Shown: piece after piece, positions 43,034 through 52,156 of the stretch
Layout: each line of letters begins with the position of its first letter
Numbering within the stretch: the stretch's first letter is position 1
Assembly: GCA_004563405.1 (NCBI GenBank)
Contig: SFTH01000006.1
Coordinates: 1 to 64,000 of the forward strand
Reading direction: 5' to 3'
DNA: 64,000 nt
Source: a bacterium
GTDB taxonomy: Bacteria; Bacillota; Clostridia; Christensenellales; Aristaeellaceae
Notes under the pieces: model-generated
Seen by the model: the letters and a program-made list of their open reading frames with translations, nothing else
Told to the model about the DNA's origin: nothing
Database searches by the model: none
Program-made: the position numbers and the translations under genes

Positions 43034-45528
43034 AGCTCTCTTTCTCCACCCGCGGCTGGGAGGACTGCTCCTGGGGCGAGCTGCTGGAAACCGCGTCCGA
43101 GATGCGCTTCGGCGGCGTCGAACTCTACAATCCTCAGAAGCAGGAGGCGCTCTTTGAAAAGGGCGGCCCCTTCCACAGATATGCCCTCTCCGCCACCGTG
43201 CGGGAAATGCGCGAAAAGAAGCTCTCCATCCCCTGCCTGGACAGCTCCTGCGACCTCTCCGACGGGGACGGGGCGGCCGTCGAAGCCCTGCGCGCGCTGA
43301 TCGCGCTGGCGGCGGATCTGCGCGTGCCCTGCGTGAGCGCCTATGCCTCCCGGGACGCGGAGGAGACCGTTCGGGAGAACATCGCCGCCCTGCTGCCCCT
43401 GGCCGCCCAGAAGCAGGTGGTGCTGCTGATCAAGACCAGCGGCGTCTACTCCGACACCGCGCGGCTGCGGGATCTGCTCAACGCCTTCGCCTGCGACGAG
43501 CTGGCCGTGCTCTGGGACATGCACCACACCTATCGCGACCACGGGGAGCGCGCCAGCAAGACCATCGAAAACCTGGGCGCGCATGTGCGCCACGTGCACC
43601 TGCGGGACTCCGACGACGCGCAGACCTACAATCTGATCGGCGAGGGCTCCCTGCCGGTGAACGAGATGATGGCGGCACTGTCCTCCATCAATTACGACGG
43701 CTTCATCTCCCTGGAGTGGAAGCCCGAGTGGATGGAGGATCTGACGGACAAGGAGATCATCTTCCCCCACTTCGTCAACTACATGAACCGCTTCGAGAAC
43801 ACCCGCACCATGAAAAAGACCCTCTACTTCAACAAGCGCCACACCGGCCAGTTCGTCTGGAAGAAGGACGCGCTGATTGAGGAGACCTTTCCGCGGGTGC
43901 TGGACCGCATGGCGGAGGAATTCCCGGATCAACTGGCGGTCAAGTACACCACGCTGAACTACACGCGCACCTACGCCGAATTCCGGGACGACGTGGACGA
44001 ATTTGCCCGCGCGCTGATCGCCCTGGGCGTGAAGCCCGGCGCGCACGTGGCCGTGTGGGCCACAAACCTGCCCCAGTGGTACATCGCCTTCTGGGCCACC
44101 ACGAAGATCGGCGCGGTGCTGGTGACGGTCAACACCGCCTACAAGATCCACGAAGCGGAATACCTGCTGCGCCAGTCGGACACCCACACGCTGATTCTGG
44201 AGAAGAGCTACCGGGACAGCGACTACCAGCAGATCATCAACGAGCTCTGCCCGGAGCTTCAGGACACGAAGGCGGGAAATCCCCTCCACTGCCACCGGCT
44301 ACCCTTCCTGCGCAACGTGATCACCGTGGGCTTTGCCCAGAGCGGCGCGCTGACCTGGGAGGAGGCGCTGGAGCGGGGCAAGAGCGTGCCCGTGGAGGAG
44401 GTCTGGCGGCTGGCCGCGCAGGTCTCGCCCCACGACGTGTGCAACATGCAGTACACCTCCGGCACCACCGGCTTCCCCAAGGGCGTGATGCTCACCCACT
44501 ACAACGTGGTCAACAACGGTAAGTGCATCGGCGACCGCATGGATCTCTCCACCGCCGACCGCATGATGATCCAGGTGCCCATGTTCCACTGCTTCGGCAT
44601 GGTGCTGGCGATGACCGCCTCCATGACCCACGGTGCCACCATACTGCCCCTGCCCTACTTCTCTCCCCGCCCGGCGCTGGCCTGTATCCATCAGGAGCAC
44701 ATCACCGCCTTCCACGGCGTGCCGACGATGTTCGTGGCCATGCTGGAGCACCCGGACTTTGAAAAGACCGATTTCTCCTACATGCGCACCGGCATCATGG
44801 CCGGTTCCCCCTGCCCCATCTCCAAGATGCGGGACGTGGTGGAAAAGATGAACATGAAGGAGATCACCATCGTCTACGGCCAGACGGAGGCCTCCCCCGG
44901 CTGCACCATGTCCTCCACGGACGACCCGCTGGAGGTGCGCGTGGGCACGGTGGGCCGCGCCATGCCGGAGATCGAATGCCGCATCGTCGATCCCGAGACC
45001 AACGAGGAGCTGCCCGTGGGCGAGATCGGCGAGTTCGTGGCCCGGGGCTACAACATCATGAAGGGCTACTACAAGATGCCTGAGGCCACCCGCGCCGCAA
45101 TCGACCTGGACGGCTGGCTCCACACCGGAGATCTGGCCTGCAAGACCCCCGAAGGCAACTACCGCATCACCGGCCGCCTGAAGGACATGATCATCCGCGG
45201 CGGCGAGAACATCTACCCCAAGGAGATCGAGGAGTTCATCTACACCCATCCGAAGGTCTCCGACGTGCAGGTGATCGGCGTGCCGGACGAGAGCTACGGC
45301 GAGGAGATTATGGCCTGCATCGTCCTGAAGGAGGGCGAGGAGATGACCGTGGAGGAGATGAAGCAGTACATCCGCGACCACATGGCCCGCCACAAGGTGC
45401 CCCGCTACATCGACTTCGTGGACGGCTTCCCCATGAACGCCGCCGGAAAGATCCTCAAATACAAGATGCGAGAGCAGGCCATCGAAAAGCTCAAGCTCCA
45501 GAAGGCCGCGAGCATCGTAACCGCATAA
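43030..45528 (+). CDS. Sugar-isomerase-like TIM barrel fused to acyl-CoA synthetase
   Basis: An 832-residue fusion. Residues 1-255 resemble the xylose-isomerase/AP-endonuclease-2 barrel: LSFSTRGWEDCSWGELLETA, LAVLWDMHHTYRDHG, HVRHVHLRDSDDA and YDGFISLEW. The strand that normally offers a metal-binding Glu reads LLIKTSG, so this barrel may be impaired. From about 270 to the end is a complete FadD-like acyl-CoA synthetase: MQYTSGTTGFPKG, IVYGQTEASPG, WLHTGDLA, GRLKDMIIRGGENIYP and the terminal catalytic Lys in NAAGKILKYK. The frame is continuous, with no start or ribosome site at the junction near 43809. It overlaps the LeuA-like gene by ATGA. Activation of branched or medium-chain acids is an inference from the cluster. 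Confidence 0.88.
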   Translation: MKLSFSTRGWEDCSWGELLETASEMRFGGVELYNPQKQEALFEKGGPFHRYALSATVREMREKKLSIPCLDSSCDLSDGDGAAVEALRALIALAADLRVPCVSAYASRDAEETVRENIAALLPLAAQKQVVLLIKTSGVYSDTARLRDLLNAFACDELAVLWDMHHTYRDHGERASKTIENLGAHVRHVHLRDSDDAQTYNLIGEGSLPVNEMMAALSSINYDGFISLEWKPEWMEDLTDKEIIFPHFVNYMNRFENTRTMKKTLYFNKRHTGQFVWKKDALIEETFPRVLDRMAEEFPDQLAVKYTTLNYTRTYAEFRDDVDEFARALIALGVKPGAHVAVWATNLPQWYIAFWATTKIGAVLVTVNTAYKIHEAEYLLRQSDTHTLILEKSYRDSDYQQIINELCPELQDTKAGNPLHCHRLPFLRNVITVGFAQSGALTWEEALERGKSVPVEEVWRLAAQVSPHDVCNMQYTSGTTGFPKGVMLTHYNVVNNGKCIGDRMDLSTADRMMIQVPMFHCFGMVLAMTASMTHGATILPLPYFSPRPALACIHQEHITAFHGVPTMFVAMLEHPDFEKTDFSYMRTGIMAGSPCPISKMRDVVEKMNMKEITIVYGQTEASPGCTMSSTDDPLEVRVGTVGRAMPEIECRIVDPETNEELPVGEIGEFVARGYNIMKGYYKMPEATRAAIDLDGWLHTGDLACKTPEGNYRITGRLKDMIIRGGENIYPKEIEEFIYTHPKVSDVQVIGVPDESYGEEIMACIVLKEGEEMTVEEMKQYIRDHMARHKVPRYIDFVDGFPMNAAGKILKYKMREQAIEKLKLQKAASIVTA

Positions 45529-45539
45529 GCACCCATTTC

Positions 45540-45580
45540 AGGCCCCGCGCCGCCTCGGCGGACGGGGCCTGGCTTTATTT
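45540..45580 (+). terminator. Terminator of the branched-chain cluster
   Basis: AGGCCCCG / CGGGGCCT arms with inner GCCGCC/GGCGG pairing, followed by GGCTTTATTT. Confidence 0.85.
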
Positions 45581-45676
45581 CGCCCGATTTGTTATTTTTG
45601 AATCCACCCCCCGCGCGGCGCTCCTTTTTCGCGTCTTAACAGTAAAGGCATTTGTCAGGCATGCGCGCGCCGTCAA

Positions 45677-45705
45677 TTGACTTTGCGGCGCGGATCCGAT
45701 ATAAT
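45677..45705 (+). promoter_or_regulatory. Promoter of the NlpC/P60 gene
   Basis: TTGACT (45677-45682), 17 bases, perfect TATAAT (45700-45705). Confidence 0.85.
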
Positions 45706-45771
45706 AGAAGTGGATATATATTTTTTACAATCCGTGCGGACGTCCCCGTTTTTCGGGAGGTATAAACACAG

Positions 45772-47955
45772 ATGAAGAAAAAAGCGCTCTCCCTGTTGCT
45801 GATCCTGTGCATGGTTCTGGCGCTCGCGCCCGTGACCGCGCAGGCAGCGACCTTCACCGTCTATGTGGTCTCCAACACGGTGAAGGTATACAGCAAAATA
45901 TCCACCTCCTCCAGCGTCCTGGGCACCATGTCCTACGGCGAGAGCATGACCTGTCTGGCCACGAACAGCGGGTGGGCCGCCGTAAAAAACAGCAAGGGCG
46001 CCATCGGCTTCTGCAAAATTTCCGCGCTCTCCAACGTCAACCCCAACACCCTCAGTCAGAAGGCCTACATCAACGGCGACAGCGTGCCCGTGTACCGCAG
46101 GCCGGAGACCAGTGCGCCGGTCATGATGAAGCTCAAGCGCGGCTCCAGCTACACCGCCGTGGCCATCACGAAGGACGGCAGCTGGGTGCGCCTGAAAAAC
46201 GGCAACTACTACGGCTATGTGCAGACCAAGTACCTCTCCAAGACCGCAGATTCGGGTTCCTCCGGCAGTTCCGGCCTGAACACGACGGTCTACATCTCCG
46301 CGAATACGCTGAAGGCCTACGACCGGCCCTCCACCTCCGGCAAGTCCCTGGGCACCATGTCCTACGGCGAGAGCATGACGCTGCTGGCCACCTCGGACGG
46401 CTGGGCGCGCATCCGCAACTCCGCTAACGCGGTGGGCTACTGCAAGCTGAGCGGACTGACGACCGTCAACCCCAACAACCTGAATCAGACGGTCTACGTC
46501 AAGGCTGCCGGCGCGAAGGTCTACAAAAAGCCCAGCACCACCTCCGGCACGCTCAAAACCCTCGCCCTCAATGAAAAATACACCGCCGTGGCCATGACCT
46601 CCGACGGCGCGTGGCTGCGCCTGAAAAACGGAAGCAGCTACGGCTATGCCCAGACGAAGTATTTCTCCTCGGCCGTCGAAGTGCAGGAGGAAGAAACCGC
46701 CGTCTACGTCTCCGCCACCACGCTGGACGTCTACGCCCTCGCGGGCGGCGAAGGCAGCAAGCTGGGCACGATGTCCTTCGGCGAGTCGATGACCCTGCTG
46801 AACGTGGACGACGGCTGGGCAAAGGTGCGCAACGCGGCGGGCAGCGTGGGCTACTGCATGTACGGCGGCCTCACCACGACCGATCCCAACACGCAGCACC
46901 TGCCCCTCTACGCCGCGAAGGACGGCGTGCAGCTCTTCAGCAAGCCCACATCCGGCGCGAGCGTGCTCCAGACCCTCTCCGTCAACACCAGCGTCATGGC
47001 GGTGGCCCTCTCCGAGGACGGCACATGGGCGCGCATCATCCGCAGCGACGGAAGCTACGCCTATGCGCGAATGAGCGAACTCTCCGAGGAGAAGGTGGCC
47101 GTGGACAACGATCCCATCACTGACCTCTCTCCCCGGACGGTCTATGTGACGGCCACGCTGCTGAACTGCTACGCCTCCAACAGCACCGACTCCACGCTGC
47201 TGGGCACGATGTCCTTCGGCGAATCCCTGACCTGCACCGGCAGCGGAACCGGTTGGCTTCGCGTGGTCAACAGCGCGGGGGCCGTGGGCTACTGCAAGGA
47301 GGACGGCGTCTCCCTCACCAATCCCAACACCTCCGGCACGGCGCTCTACACCCAGAGCGCAGGTGTGAAGGTCTATGCGAAGGCCTCCACCACCTCGGAC
47401 GTGCTCATGACGCTGGGCCTGAATACGAAGGTCACGGGCGTGGCGCTGTCCAGCGACAAGACGTGGGTGCGGCTGTACAACGGCTCGGCCTACGGCTACG
47501 TCGAGTCCAGTTACCTGGCCACCTCTCCGGTGGAGAGCGCCGGCGAGGACAGCCGGATTGAGAAGATCGTCACCCTGGCCAAGAGCCTTCAGGGCATCCC
47601 CTACAAGTACGCGGCCCAGTCCCCCTCGGACGGCTTCGACTGCTCTGGCTTCACCTACTACGTCTTCAAGAACGCGGCCGGCATCACCCTGAAGCGCACC
47701 GCCTACACCCAGGGCTACAACGATAGCTACACAAAGATCACCAGCCGGTCGAGCCTGAAGGTGGGCGACCTGGTCTTCTTCAACACCGTGACCGACGATG
47801 ACGATCTCTGTGACCACGTGGGCATCTATCTGGGTAGCAACCAGTTCATTCACGCCTCCTCAGCCAAAGGCCAGGTGACCATCAGCTCCCTGGGCTCCTC
47901 CAGCAGCGATTACTACTACCGCACCTTCTCCTGGGGGCGAAGAATCATCACCTGA
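45772..47955 (+). CDS. Secreted NlpC/P60 endopeptidase with eight SH3-like modules
   Basis: A 727-residue exported cell-wall hydrolase. A signal peptide (1-25) is followed by eight bacterial SH3-like modules in four alternating A/B pairs. A modules contain LGTMSxGESMT and end GxxGYCK; B modules contain VYxKPSTTS and GSxYGYxQTKYL. The C-terminal 125 residues are NlpC/P60 with catalytic Cys in FDCSGFTYYVF, His in CDHVGIYLG and a third polar His in FIHASS, all intact. Such enzymes cut the gamma-D-Glu to diamino-acid bond in peptidoglycan, with SH3 modules holding the wall. Start ATG 45772 follows GGGAGG. It is monocistronic, with its own promoter and terminator. Confidence 0.93.
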   Translation: MKKKALSLLLILCMVLALAPVTAQAATFTVYVVSNTVKVYSKISTSSSVLGTMSYGESMTCLATNSGWAAVKNSKGAIGFCKISALSNVNPNTLSQKAYINGDSVPVYRRPETSAPVMMKLKRGSSYTAVAITKDGSWVRLKNGNYYGYVQTKYLSKTADSGSSGSSGLNTTVYISANTLKAYDRPSTSGKSLGTMSYGESMTLLATSDGWARIRNSANAVGYCKLSGLTTVNPNNLNQTVYVKAAGAKVYKKPSTTSGTLKTLALNEKYTAVAMTSDGAWLRLKNGSSYGYAQTKYFSSAVEVQEEETAVYVSATTLDVYALAGGEGSKLGTMSFGESMTLLNVDDGWAKVRNAAGSVGYCMYGGLTTTDPNTQHLPLYAAKDGVQLFSKPTSGASVLQTLSVNTSVMAVALSEDGTWARIIRSDGSYAYARMSELSEEKVAVDNDPITDLSPRTVYVTATLLNCYASNSTDSTLLGTMSFGESLTCTGSGTGWLRVVNSAGAVGYCKEDGVSLTNPNTSGTALYTQSAGVKVYAKASTTSDVLMTLGLNTKVTGVALSSDKTWVRLYNGSAYGYVESSYLATSPVESAGEDSRIEKIVTLAKSLQGIPYKYAAQSPSDGFDCSGFTYYVFKNAAGITLKRTAYTQGYNDSYTKITSRSSLKVGDLVFFNTVTDDDDLCDHVGIYLGSNQFIHASSAKGQVTISSLGSSSSDYYYRTFSWGRRIIT

Positions 47956-47963
47956 CGCACGCA

Positions 47964-47990
47964 CAGCCGGCATCTGCCGGCTGTTTTCTC
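47964..47990 (+). terminator. Terminator of the NlpC/P60 gene
   Basis: CAGCCGGC-ATCT-GCCGGCTG followed by TTTTCTC. Confidence 0.9.
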
Positions 47991-48025
47991 TGGAAGGCAG
48001 CATGTGCCGAAATTGGCGCGACGGG

Positions 48026-48055
48026 TTGACCGCTTCACCCGATCAATGCTATAAT
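48026..48055 (+). promoter_or_regulatory. Promoter of the gtrA-like gene
   Basis: TTGACC (48026-48031), 18 bases, TATAAT (48050-48055). Confidence 0.8.
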
Positions 48056-48083
48056 AGGCATGATTGAGTGAGGAAGTGTGCAT

Positions 48084-48560
48084 ATGAAACGCTTGAAAGA
48101 ACTCCTTCGGAGCCCGCGCCTGCGCGAGCTGTTCGTCTACGGTGTTGTGGGCGCACTGACCACCGCCATCAACTACGGCGTGTATGCGGGCGGGACCCGC
48201 GGACTCGCCGCGCTGCTGGGCATCGCGCCGGACCACGGCGTGCTGATGCTCGCGGTGAAGATACTCGCCTGGTGCGTCTCGGTGGCCTTCGCCTTCTGGG
48301 CAAACAAGAAGTACGTCTTCTTCAGCCGGGACTGGAGCCGCGCCACGCTGCGGCGGGAGATTCCCAGCTTCGTGTCCGCCCGCGTGCTCTCTCTGGTCTT
48401 CGACGCGGCCTTTGTGGAACTCACCGTGCACCTGATGGGCATGAACGACCTCATCGCCACGCTGATTGCAAACGTCATCGTCATCGTTCTCAACTACTTC
48501 GCCAGCAAGTTCTGGATCTTCCGGAGCCGGGACACAGGCGACAGGGAGGTACAGAAATGA
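48084..48560 (+). CDS. GtrA-like family membrane protein
   Basis: A 158-residue protein with four predicted membrane helices and the GtrA signature RELFVYGVVGALTTAINYGVY at the first helix, FAFWANKKYVF after the second, and a C-terminal NYFASKFWIF. GtrA proteins are thought to move polyprenyl-linked sugars across the membrane during wall polysaccharide or teichoic acid glycosylation. No glycosyltransferase gene is adjacent. Start ATG 48084 follows AGGAAG; its stop overlaps the next start. Confidence 0.9.
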   Translation: MKRLKELLRSPRLRELFVYGVVGALTTAINYGVYAGGTRGLAALLGIAPDHGVLMLAVKILAWCVSVAFAFWANKKYVFFSRDWSRATLRREIPSFVSARVLSLVFDAAFVELTVHLMGMNDLIATLIANVIVIVLNYFASKFWIFRSRDTGDREVQK

Positions 48561-49180
48561 GAAAAATCCTTTGCGCGCTGCTCGTCGCACTGCTGATTCC
48601 CGCGCTGCCCGCATGGGCGGAGGAGACCGCTTCTCCGACGGAGGCAACGAGCACTCCCGAGCCGATCGAGATCATCGCCGTGGAGGTCAATCCCATCGGA
48701 GACGCCATCGACGCAGCCCCTGCGCCTGACGCCGAGGCCAGTGCGGAACCCGAGGTCACGACGACTCCGCAGCCTGCGGGCGTGAAGCTCGCCTTTGAGG
48801 ACGACTTTGCGCTGGAGCTGCCGGAGGGCTGGCTCTGCTACAATCTGAGCGGCGAAATGGCGGAGAAGGGCGTGCTCTACTGCCTGAGCGACGCTTCGGG
48901 AGAGCGCTGGCTCTACATTCACCGCTGGACCACCGACTGCGCGGACATGAACGACCTCAGCGCCCTCATCGAGCGCGCCACCCATCCCCAGACCTCCGGC
49001 GTGTACAACTTCAACGGCACGGACTTCTTGGTCTACGACATCATGGAGGGCGACGTGAGCTGCTGCGCCGCGCTGATGGACGGATACATCCTGAACTTCG
49101 TGTTCACGCCCCAGTCGGACGCGGACTTCATGGCCGCCGCCGCGGGCATCATGAGCAGCTTCACCCTGCTGGAATCCTGA
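48557..49180 (+). CDS. Secreted protein of unknown function
   Basis: A 207-residue protein with a signal peptide (RKILCALLVALLIPALPAWA), a Pro/Thr/Glu/Ala-rich linker to about residue 75, and a compact domain beginning AFEDDFALELPEGWLCYNL. This resembles the surface-protein modules that start with LxxPxxW; no enzyme motif was seen. It overlaps gtrA by ATGA and has GGGAGGT before its start, so it is translationally coupled and probably exported to the same envelope site. Confidence 0.75.
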   Translation: MRKILCALLVALLIPALPAWAEETASPTEATSTPEPIEIIAVEVNPIGDAIDAAPAPDAEASAEPEVTTTPQPAGVKLAFEDDFALELPEGWLCYNLSGEMAEKGVLYCLSDASGERWLYIHRWTTDCADMNDLSALIERATHPQTSGVYNFNGTDFLVYDIMEGDVSCCAALMDGYILNFVFTPQSDADFMAAAAGIMSSFTLLES

Positions 49181-49557
49181 CATTCCCGACCGATGCAAGA
49201 AGGGGAGGCGTTGACAAAGTCAATGTCTTCCCTTTAGCTTGTCAAAAAAGACATTTTGACAAGCTGGTGGACGGGGGAATATCTCCCCCGCCACTGCCAC
49301 CCCCTCCAGTCTCCGTTGAAATCCTGAAAGATTTCCAGGCGCGGAGACTGCAAGGTACCGATTTTTCCTCTGGAAAACTTGATTTTCCGCCGTAAAAATC
49401 GACCGCCCCGGCGTACACACCGCCGGGGACGATTGAAGCGCGAAAGGGCCGATGCCCTTTCGCGCTTTCCCAGAGTTTTTCGACACTTGAAAGAATCAGG
49501 AGGACGGCGGGTTTTTGAAAACCACGCGATTCTCCAGGCGCACTCGGCCTATCTACC
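49181..49557. repeat. Intergenic block of consecutive inverted repeats
   Basis: No gene. Between 49236 and 49465 lie at least seven hairpins, two of them overlapping in part: AGCTTGTCAAAA/TTTTGACAAGCT (49236-49265), GTGG.CGGGGG/CCCCCG.CCAC (49267-49294), AGTCTCCG/CGGAGACT (49308-49349) enclosing GAAATC/GATTTC, GGAAAA/TTTTCC (49372-49388) overlapping GATTTT/AAAATC (49381-49400), CCCCGGCG/CGCCGGGG (49406-49428) and GCGCGAAAGGGC/GCCCTTTCGCGC (49438-49465). This could be a structured RNA, a composite repeat or stacked terminators for the convergent genes. Confidence 0.7.
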
Positions 49558-50493
49558 TCAAAGGGAAGTTCCGCGCTCGATGGTGCGGCGCGCCTCCTCA
49601 AGGGTCGGGCAGTTCTGCACGCCGCCCGCCCGCTGCACGCTCAGCGCGCCCACAGCGAGCCCCATGCGCATGCAGTTCTCGATGTCCTCGCCGTTCAGAT
49701 AGGCGTACAGGAAGCCGGAGTTGAAGCTGTCGCCCGCGCCCGTGGTGTCCACCACGCGGGACCTGTACGCCGGATAGAAGACCGCCTCGGACGCTCCGCG
49801 CCCACAGTACCACGCGCCCGTGCCGCCGCACTTCACCACCACGTTGCAGCCCAGCGCCGCGAGCTTCACGGCTCCCTGGGCCGGGTCGGCCTCGCCGGTG
49901 ATGGCTTCGGACTCGGATTCGTTGGGAAAGAAGAAGTCCGTGTGCAGGAGCACCTCCTCCAGATGGTCGTGCCACTGACCGTTCTCCTCCCAGCCCGCGT
50001 CCAGCGAGGTGGTCATGCCCAGCGCATGGGCGCGGGCATAGACCTCCGCAAGGCCCGGGCGCACCCGGGGATGCAAATAGAAGGAGGGCATGTGAATGTG
50101 GCGCGCGCCCACCGCCTCCAGCGGGATCTCCCGCGCCTCGAAGGCGTTGATGGTGTCGCCGTAGTAGGTCACCATGGCGCGGTCGCGGTCGTTGCTCAGA
50201 CTCACGGTGACGCCCGTGCGGTAGCTTTCGGAAATATCAATAAAGCGTGTCTCGATGCCGTAACGCTTCAGCGCGCCGAGCATGATCTCGCCGAAGCGGT
50301 CCCGGCCCAGGCGGCTGAACACGGCCGTCCGGAGCCCCAGAGAGGCCGCCGTGCAGGCGGAGTTGCCCGTTGAGCTTCCCGGAAGCTCCTCATAGCCCTG
50401 GCAGAGAATCTCCTTGCCAAAGACCGGCGCCTGGCGAAGACCGCTTACAATCACATCCACATTCAGTTCACCCGCGAAGAGTATATCCAGCAT
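49558..50493 (-). CDS. PfkB-family carbohydrate kinase
   Basis: A 311-residue ribokinase-fold sugar kinase. N-terminal FAGELNVDVIVSG, then GSSTGNSACTAASLGL, and the catalytic/anion-hole motif DTTGAGDSFNSGFLYA near residue 245. Start ATG 50493 is seven bases after GGAGG; an ATG eight codons upstream has no site. The substrate is not readable. It has its own promoter and no sugar transporter nearby. The isolated rbsD at 29598 could conceivably work with it. Confidence 0.88.
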   Translation of the reverse strand: MLDILFAGELNVDVIVSGLRQAPVFGKEILCQGYEELPGSSTGNSACTAASLGLRTAVFSRLGRDRFGEIMLGALKRYGIETRFIDISESYRTGVTVSLSNDRDRAMVTYYGDTINAFEAREIPLEAVGARHIHMPSFYLHPRVRPGLAEVYARAHALGMTTSLDAGWEENGQWHDHLEEVLLHTDFFFPNESESEAITGEADPAQGAVKLAALGCNVVVKCGGTGAWYCGRGASEAVFYPAYRSRVVDTTGAGDSFNSGFLYAYLNGEDIENCMRMGLAVGALSVQRAGGVQNCPTLEEARRTIERGTSL

Positions 50494-50528
50494 TTTGCCG
50501 TCCTCCGTTGTTTGCATTTTCGGGACTA

Positions 50529-50558
50529 ATTCTACGCCGGGTTGGCTTTTTCCTGCAA
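50529..50558 (-). promoter_or_regulatory. Promoter of the PfkB kinase gene
   Basis: On the minus strand, TTGCAG (50553-50558), 18 bases, TAGAAT (50529-50534). Confidence 0.5.
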
Positions 50559-50649
50559 TGCCCGGACAAAAAAGAGGATAGCGGAATTAACACTGTGCTT
50601 CCATAATGGATTCAGAGAACAGCACTGACAGATTTGGAGCGAGATACTC

Positions 50650-52020
50650 ATGAACCAGGCCGACCTGCACTACAAGAAGATGACGCAAACACCGGTGGAG
50701 CATCTGATCGTCTCCCTGGCCATCCCCACGGTGATCAGCATGCTGATCACCAGCATCTACAACCTGGCGGACACCTACTTCGTGGGCACGCTGGGGGTGA
50801 GCGCCAGCGGCGCGGTGGGCGTGGTGTTTGCGCTGATGACGATGCTGCAGGCCCTGGGCTTCATGCTGGGACACGGCTCGGGCAGCGTCATCTCCCGCCT
50901 GCTGGCCCAGAGGGACGTAGAGACCGCCTCTCGCTACATCTCCACCAGCTTCTTCCTCGCCCTGGGCGTGGGCGCGGCGGTGGCGCTGCTGGGGGTTCCC
51001 CTGTCCGCGCCGCTGATGCGCCTGCTGGGCAGCACGGACACCATCCTCCCCTACGCCCGGGAGTACGGCCTGTTCATTCTCGCCTCCGCGCCGATGTTGA
51101 TCGGCAGCCTGGTGCTCAACAACGTGTTGCGCTATGAGGGCAAGGCCCTCTACGGCATGATCGGCCTCACCCTGGGCGGCGTGCTGAACATCATCGCGGA
51201 CCCGATCTTCATCTATGGCTTCGGCATGGGCGTGGACGGCGCGGGACTCGCCACGGCACTGAGCCAGACGGTAAGCTTCGTCGTGCTGCTGTTCCTGTTC
51301 CGCCGCCACGCCCAGAGCCGCATCTCCATCCGCTGCTTCGCGCGGGACGCGCACACCATCTTCGACATTCTCACCACGGGCTTTCCCAACCTGTTCCGCC
51401 AGGGGCTGATGAGCGTCTCCTCCGGCATACTGAACCACAGCGCCGGTCTCTTCGGCGACGCCTGCGTGTCCGCCATCGCCATCACCAGCCGCTGCCTGGG
51501 CTTCATGGTCTCCATCGCCATCGGCGTGTGCCAGGGCTTTCAGCCGGTGGCCGGGTTCAACTATCAGGCGAAGAAGTACGCCCGCCTGCGCCGCGCATTC
51601 CGATTCACGCTTCTGGCCACGCTGGTGGTGCTCGCCGCGATGGGCTGCGCGGGCATACTCTTTGCGCCCGCGCTGGTGTGCCAGTTCCAGAGCGACCCCG
51701 AGGTGCTGCGCATCGGCGGCCCCGCGCTGCGCTACGCCTGCCTCGGCCTCGCCTTCATTTCTCTGAATCTGGCCCCGAGCATGCTGCTTCAGACCTGCGG
51801 CGTGAAGGGCCCGGCGCTGCTCACCGCGAGCCTGCGCGGCGGCCTCTGTCTCATTCCGCTGGCGCTCATACTTCCCAGGCTGTTCGGCCTGATTGGCGTA
51901 CAGCTGGCCCAGCCGCTGTCGGACGCGATCGCCTCCCTGCTGACCGTTCCCTTCGTGCTGCGCTTCTTCCGTGACATTCCCCGGGAGGACATGCGCGTCG
52001 CCGCAGACGAGGCGGCCTGA
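50650..52020 (+). CDS. MATE family efflux transporter
   Basis: A 456-residue integral membrane protein with about twelve helices in two homologous halves. MATE markers include SLAIPTVISMLITSIYNLAD with TYFVG, and the mirrored GFPNLFRQGLMSVSSGILN plus GVCQGFQPVAGFNYQAKKY in the second half. The MepA-like subgroup exports drugs or organic cations in exchange for Na or H ions. It stands alone, so the substrate is unknown. Confidence 0.93.
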   Translation: MNQADLHYKKMTQTPVEHLIVSLAIPTVISMLITSIYNLADTYFVGTLGVSASGAVGVVFALMTMLQALGFMLGHGSGSVISRLLAQRDVETASRYISTSFFLALGVGAAVALLGVPLSAPLMRLLGSTDTILPYAREYGLFILASAPMLIGSLVLNNVLRYEGKALYGMIGLTLGGVLNIIADPIFIYGFGMGVDGAGLATALSQTVSFVVLLFLFRRHAQSRISIRCFARDAHTIFDILTTGFPNLFRQGLMSVSSGILNHSAGLFGDACVSAIAITSRCLGFMVSIAIGVCQGFQPVAGFNYQAKKYARLRRAFRFTLLATLVVLAAMGCAGILFAPALVCQFQSDPEVLRIGGPALRYACLGLAFISLNLAPSMLLQTCGVKGPALLTASLRGGLCLIPLALILPRLFGLIGVQLAQPLSDAIASLLTVPFVLRFFRDIPREDMRVAADEAA

Positions 52021-52095
52021 CGCAGATTCGGCAGGCGCGGCCGCCCACGCTTTGTAAAATAACGCGACTGGCCGCGCCGTCAAGCTGCTCCCCGC

Positions 52096-52124
52096 TTGCA
52101 AAACGCACCTCTGCGGGGTATGAT
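52096..52124 (+). promoter_or_regulatory. Promoter of the tcdA-ttcA genes
   Basis: TTGCAA (52096-52101), 17 bases, TATGAT (52119-52124). Confidence 0.75.
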
Positions 52125-52156
52125 GAATACAGCCTGACGGAAGGAGAGACAAACAT

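Noticed and set aside
49242..49601. 119-codon minus-strand open frame in the hairpin region
   Set aside because: No ribosome site, overlaps the PfkB gene end, and its sequence is dictated by the inverted repeats.
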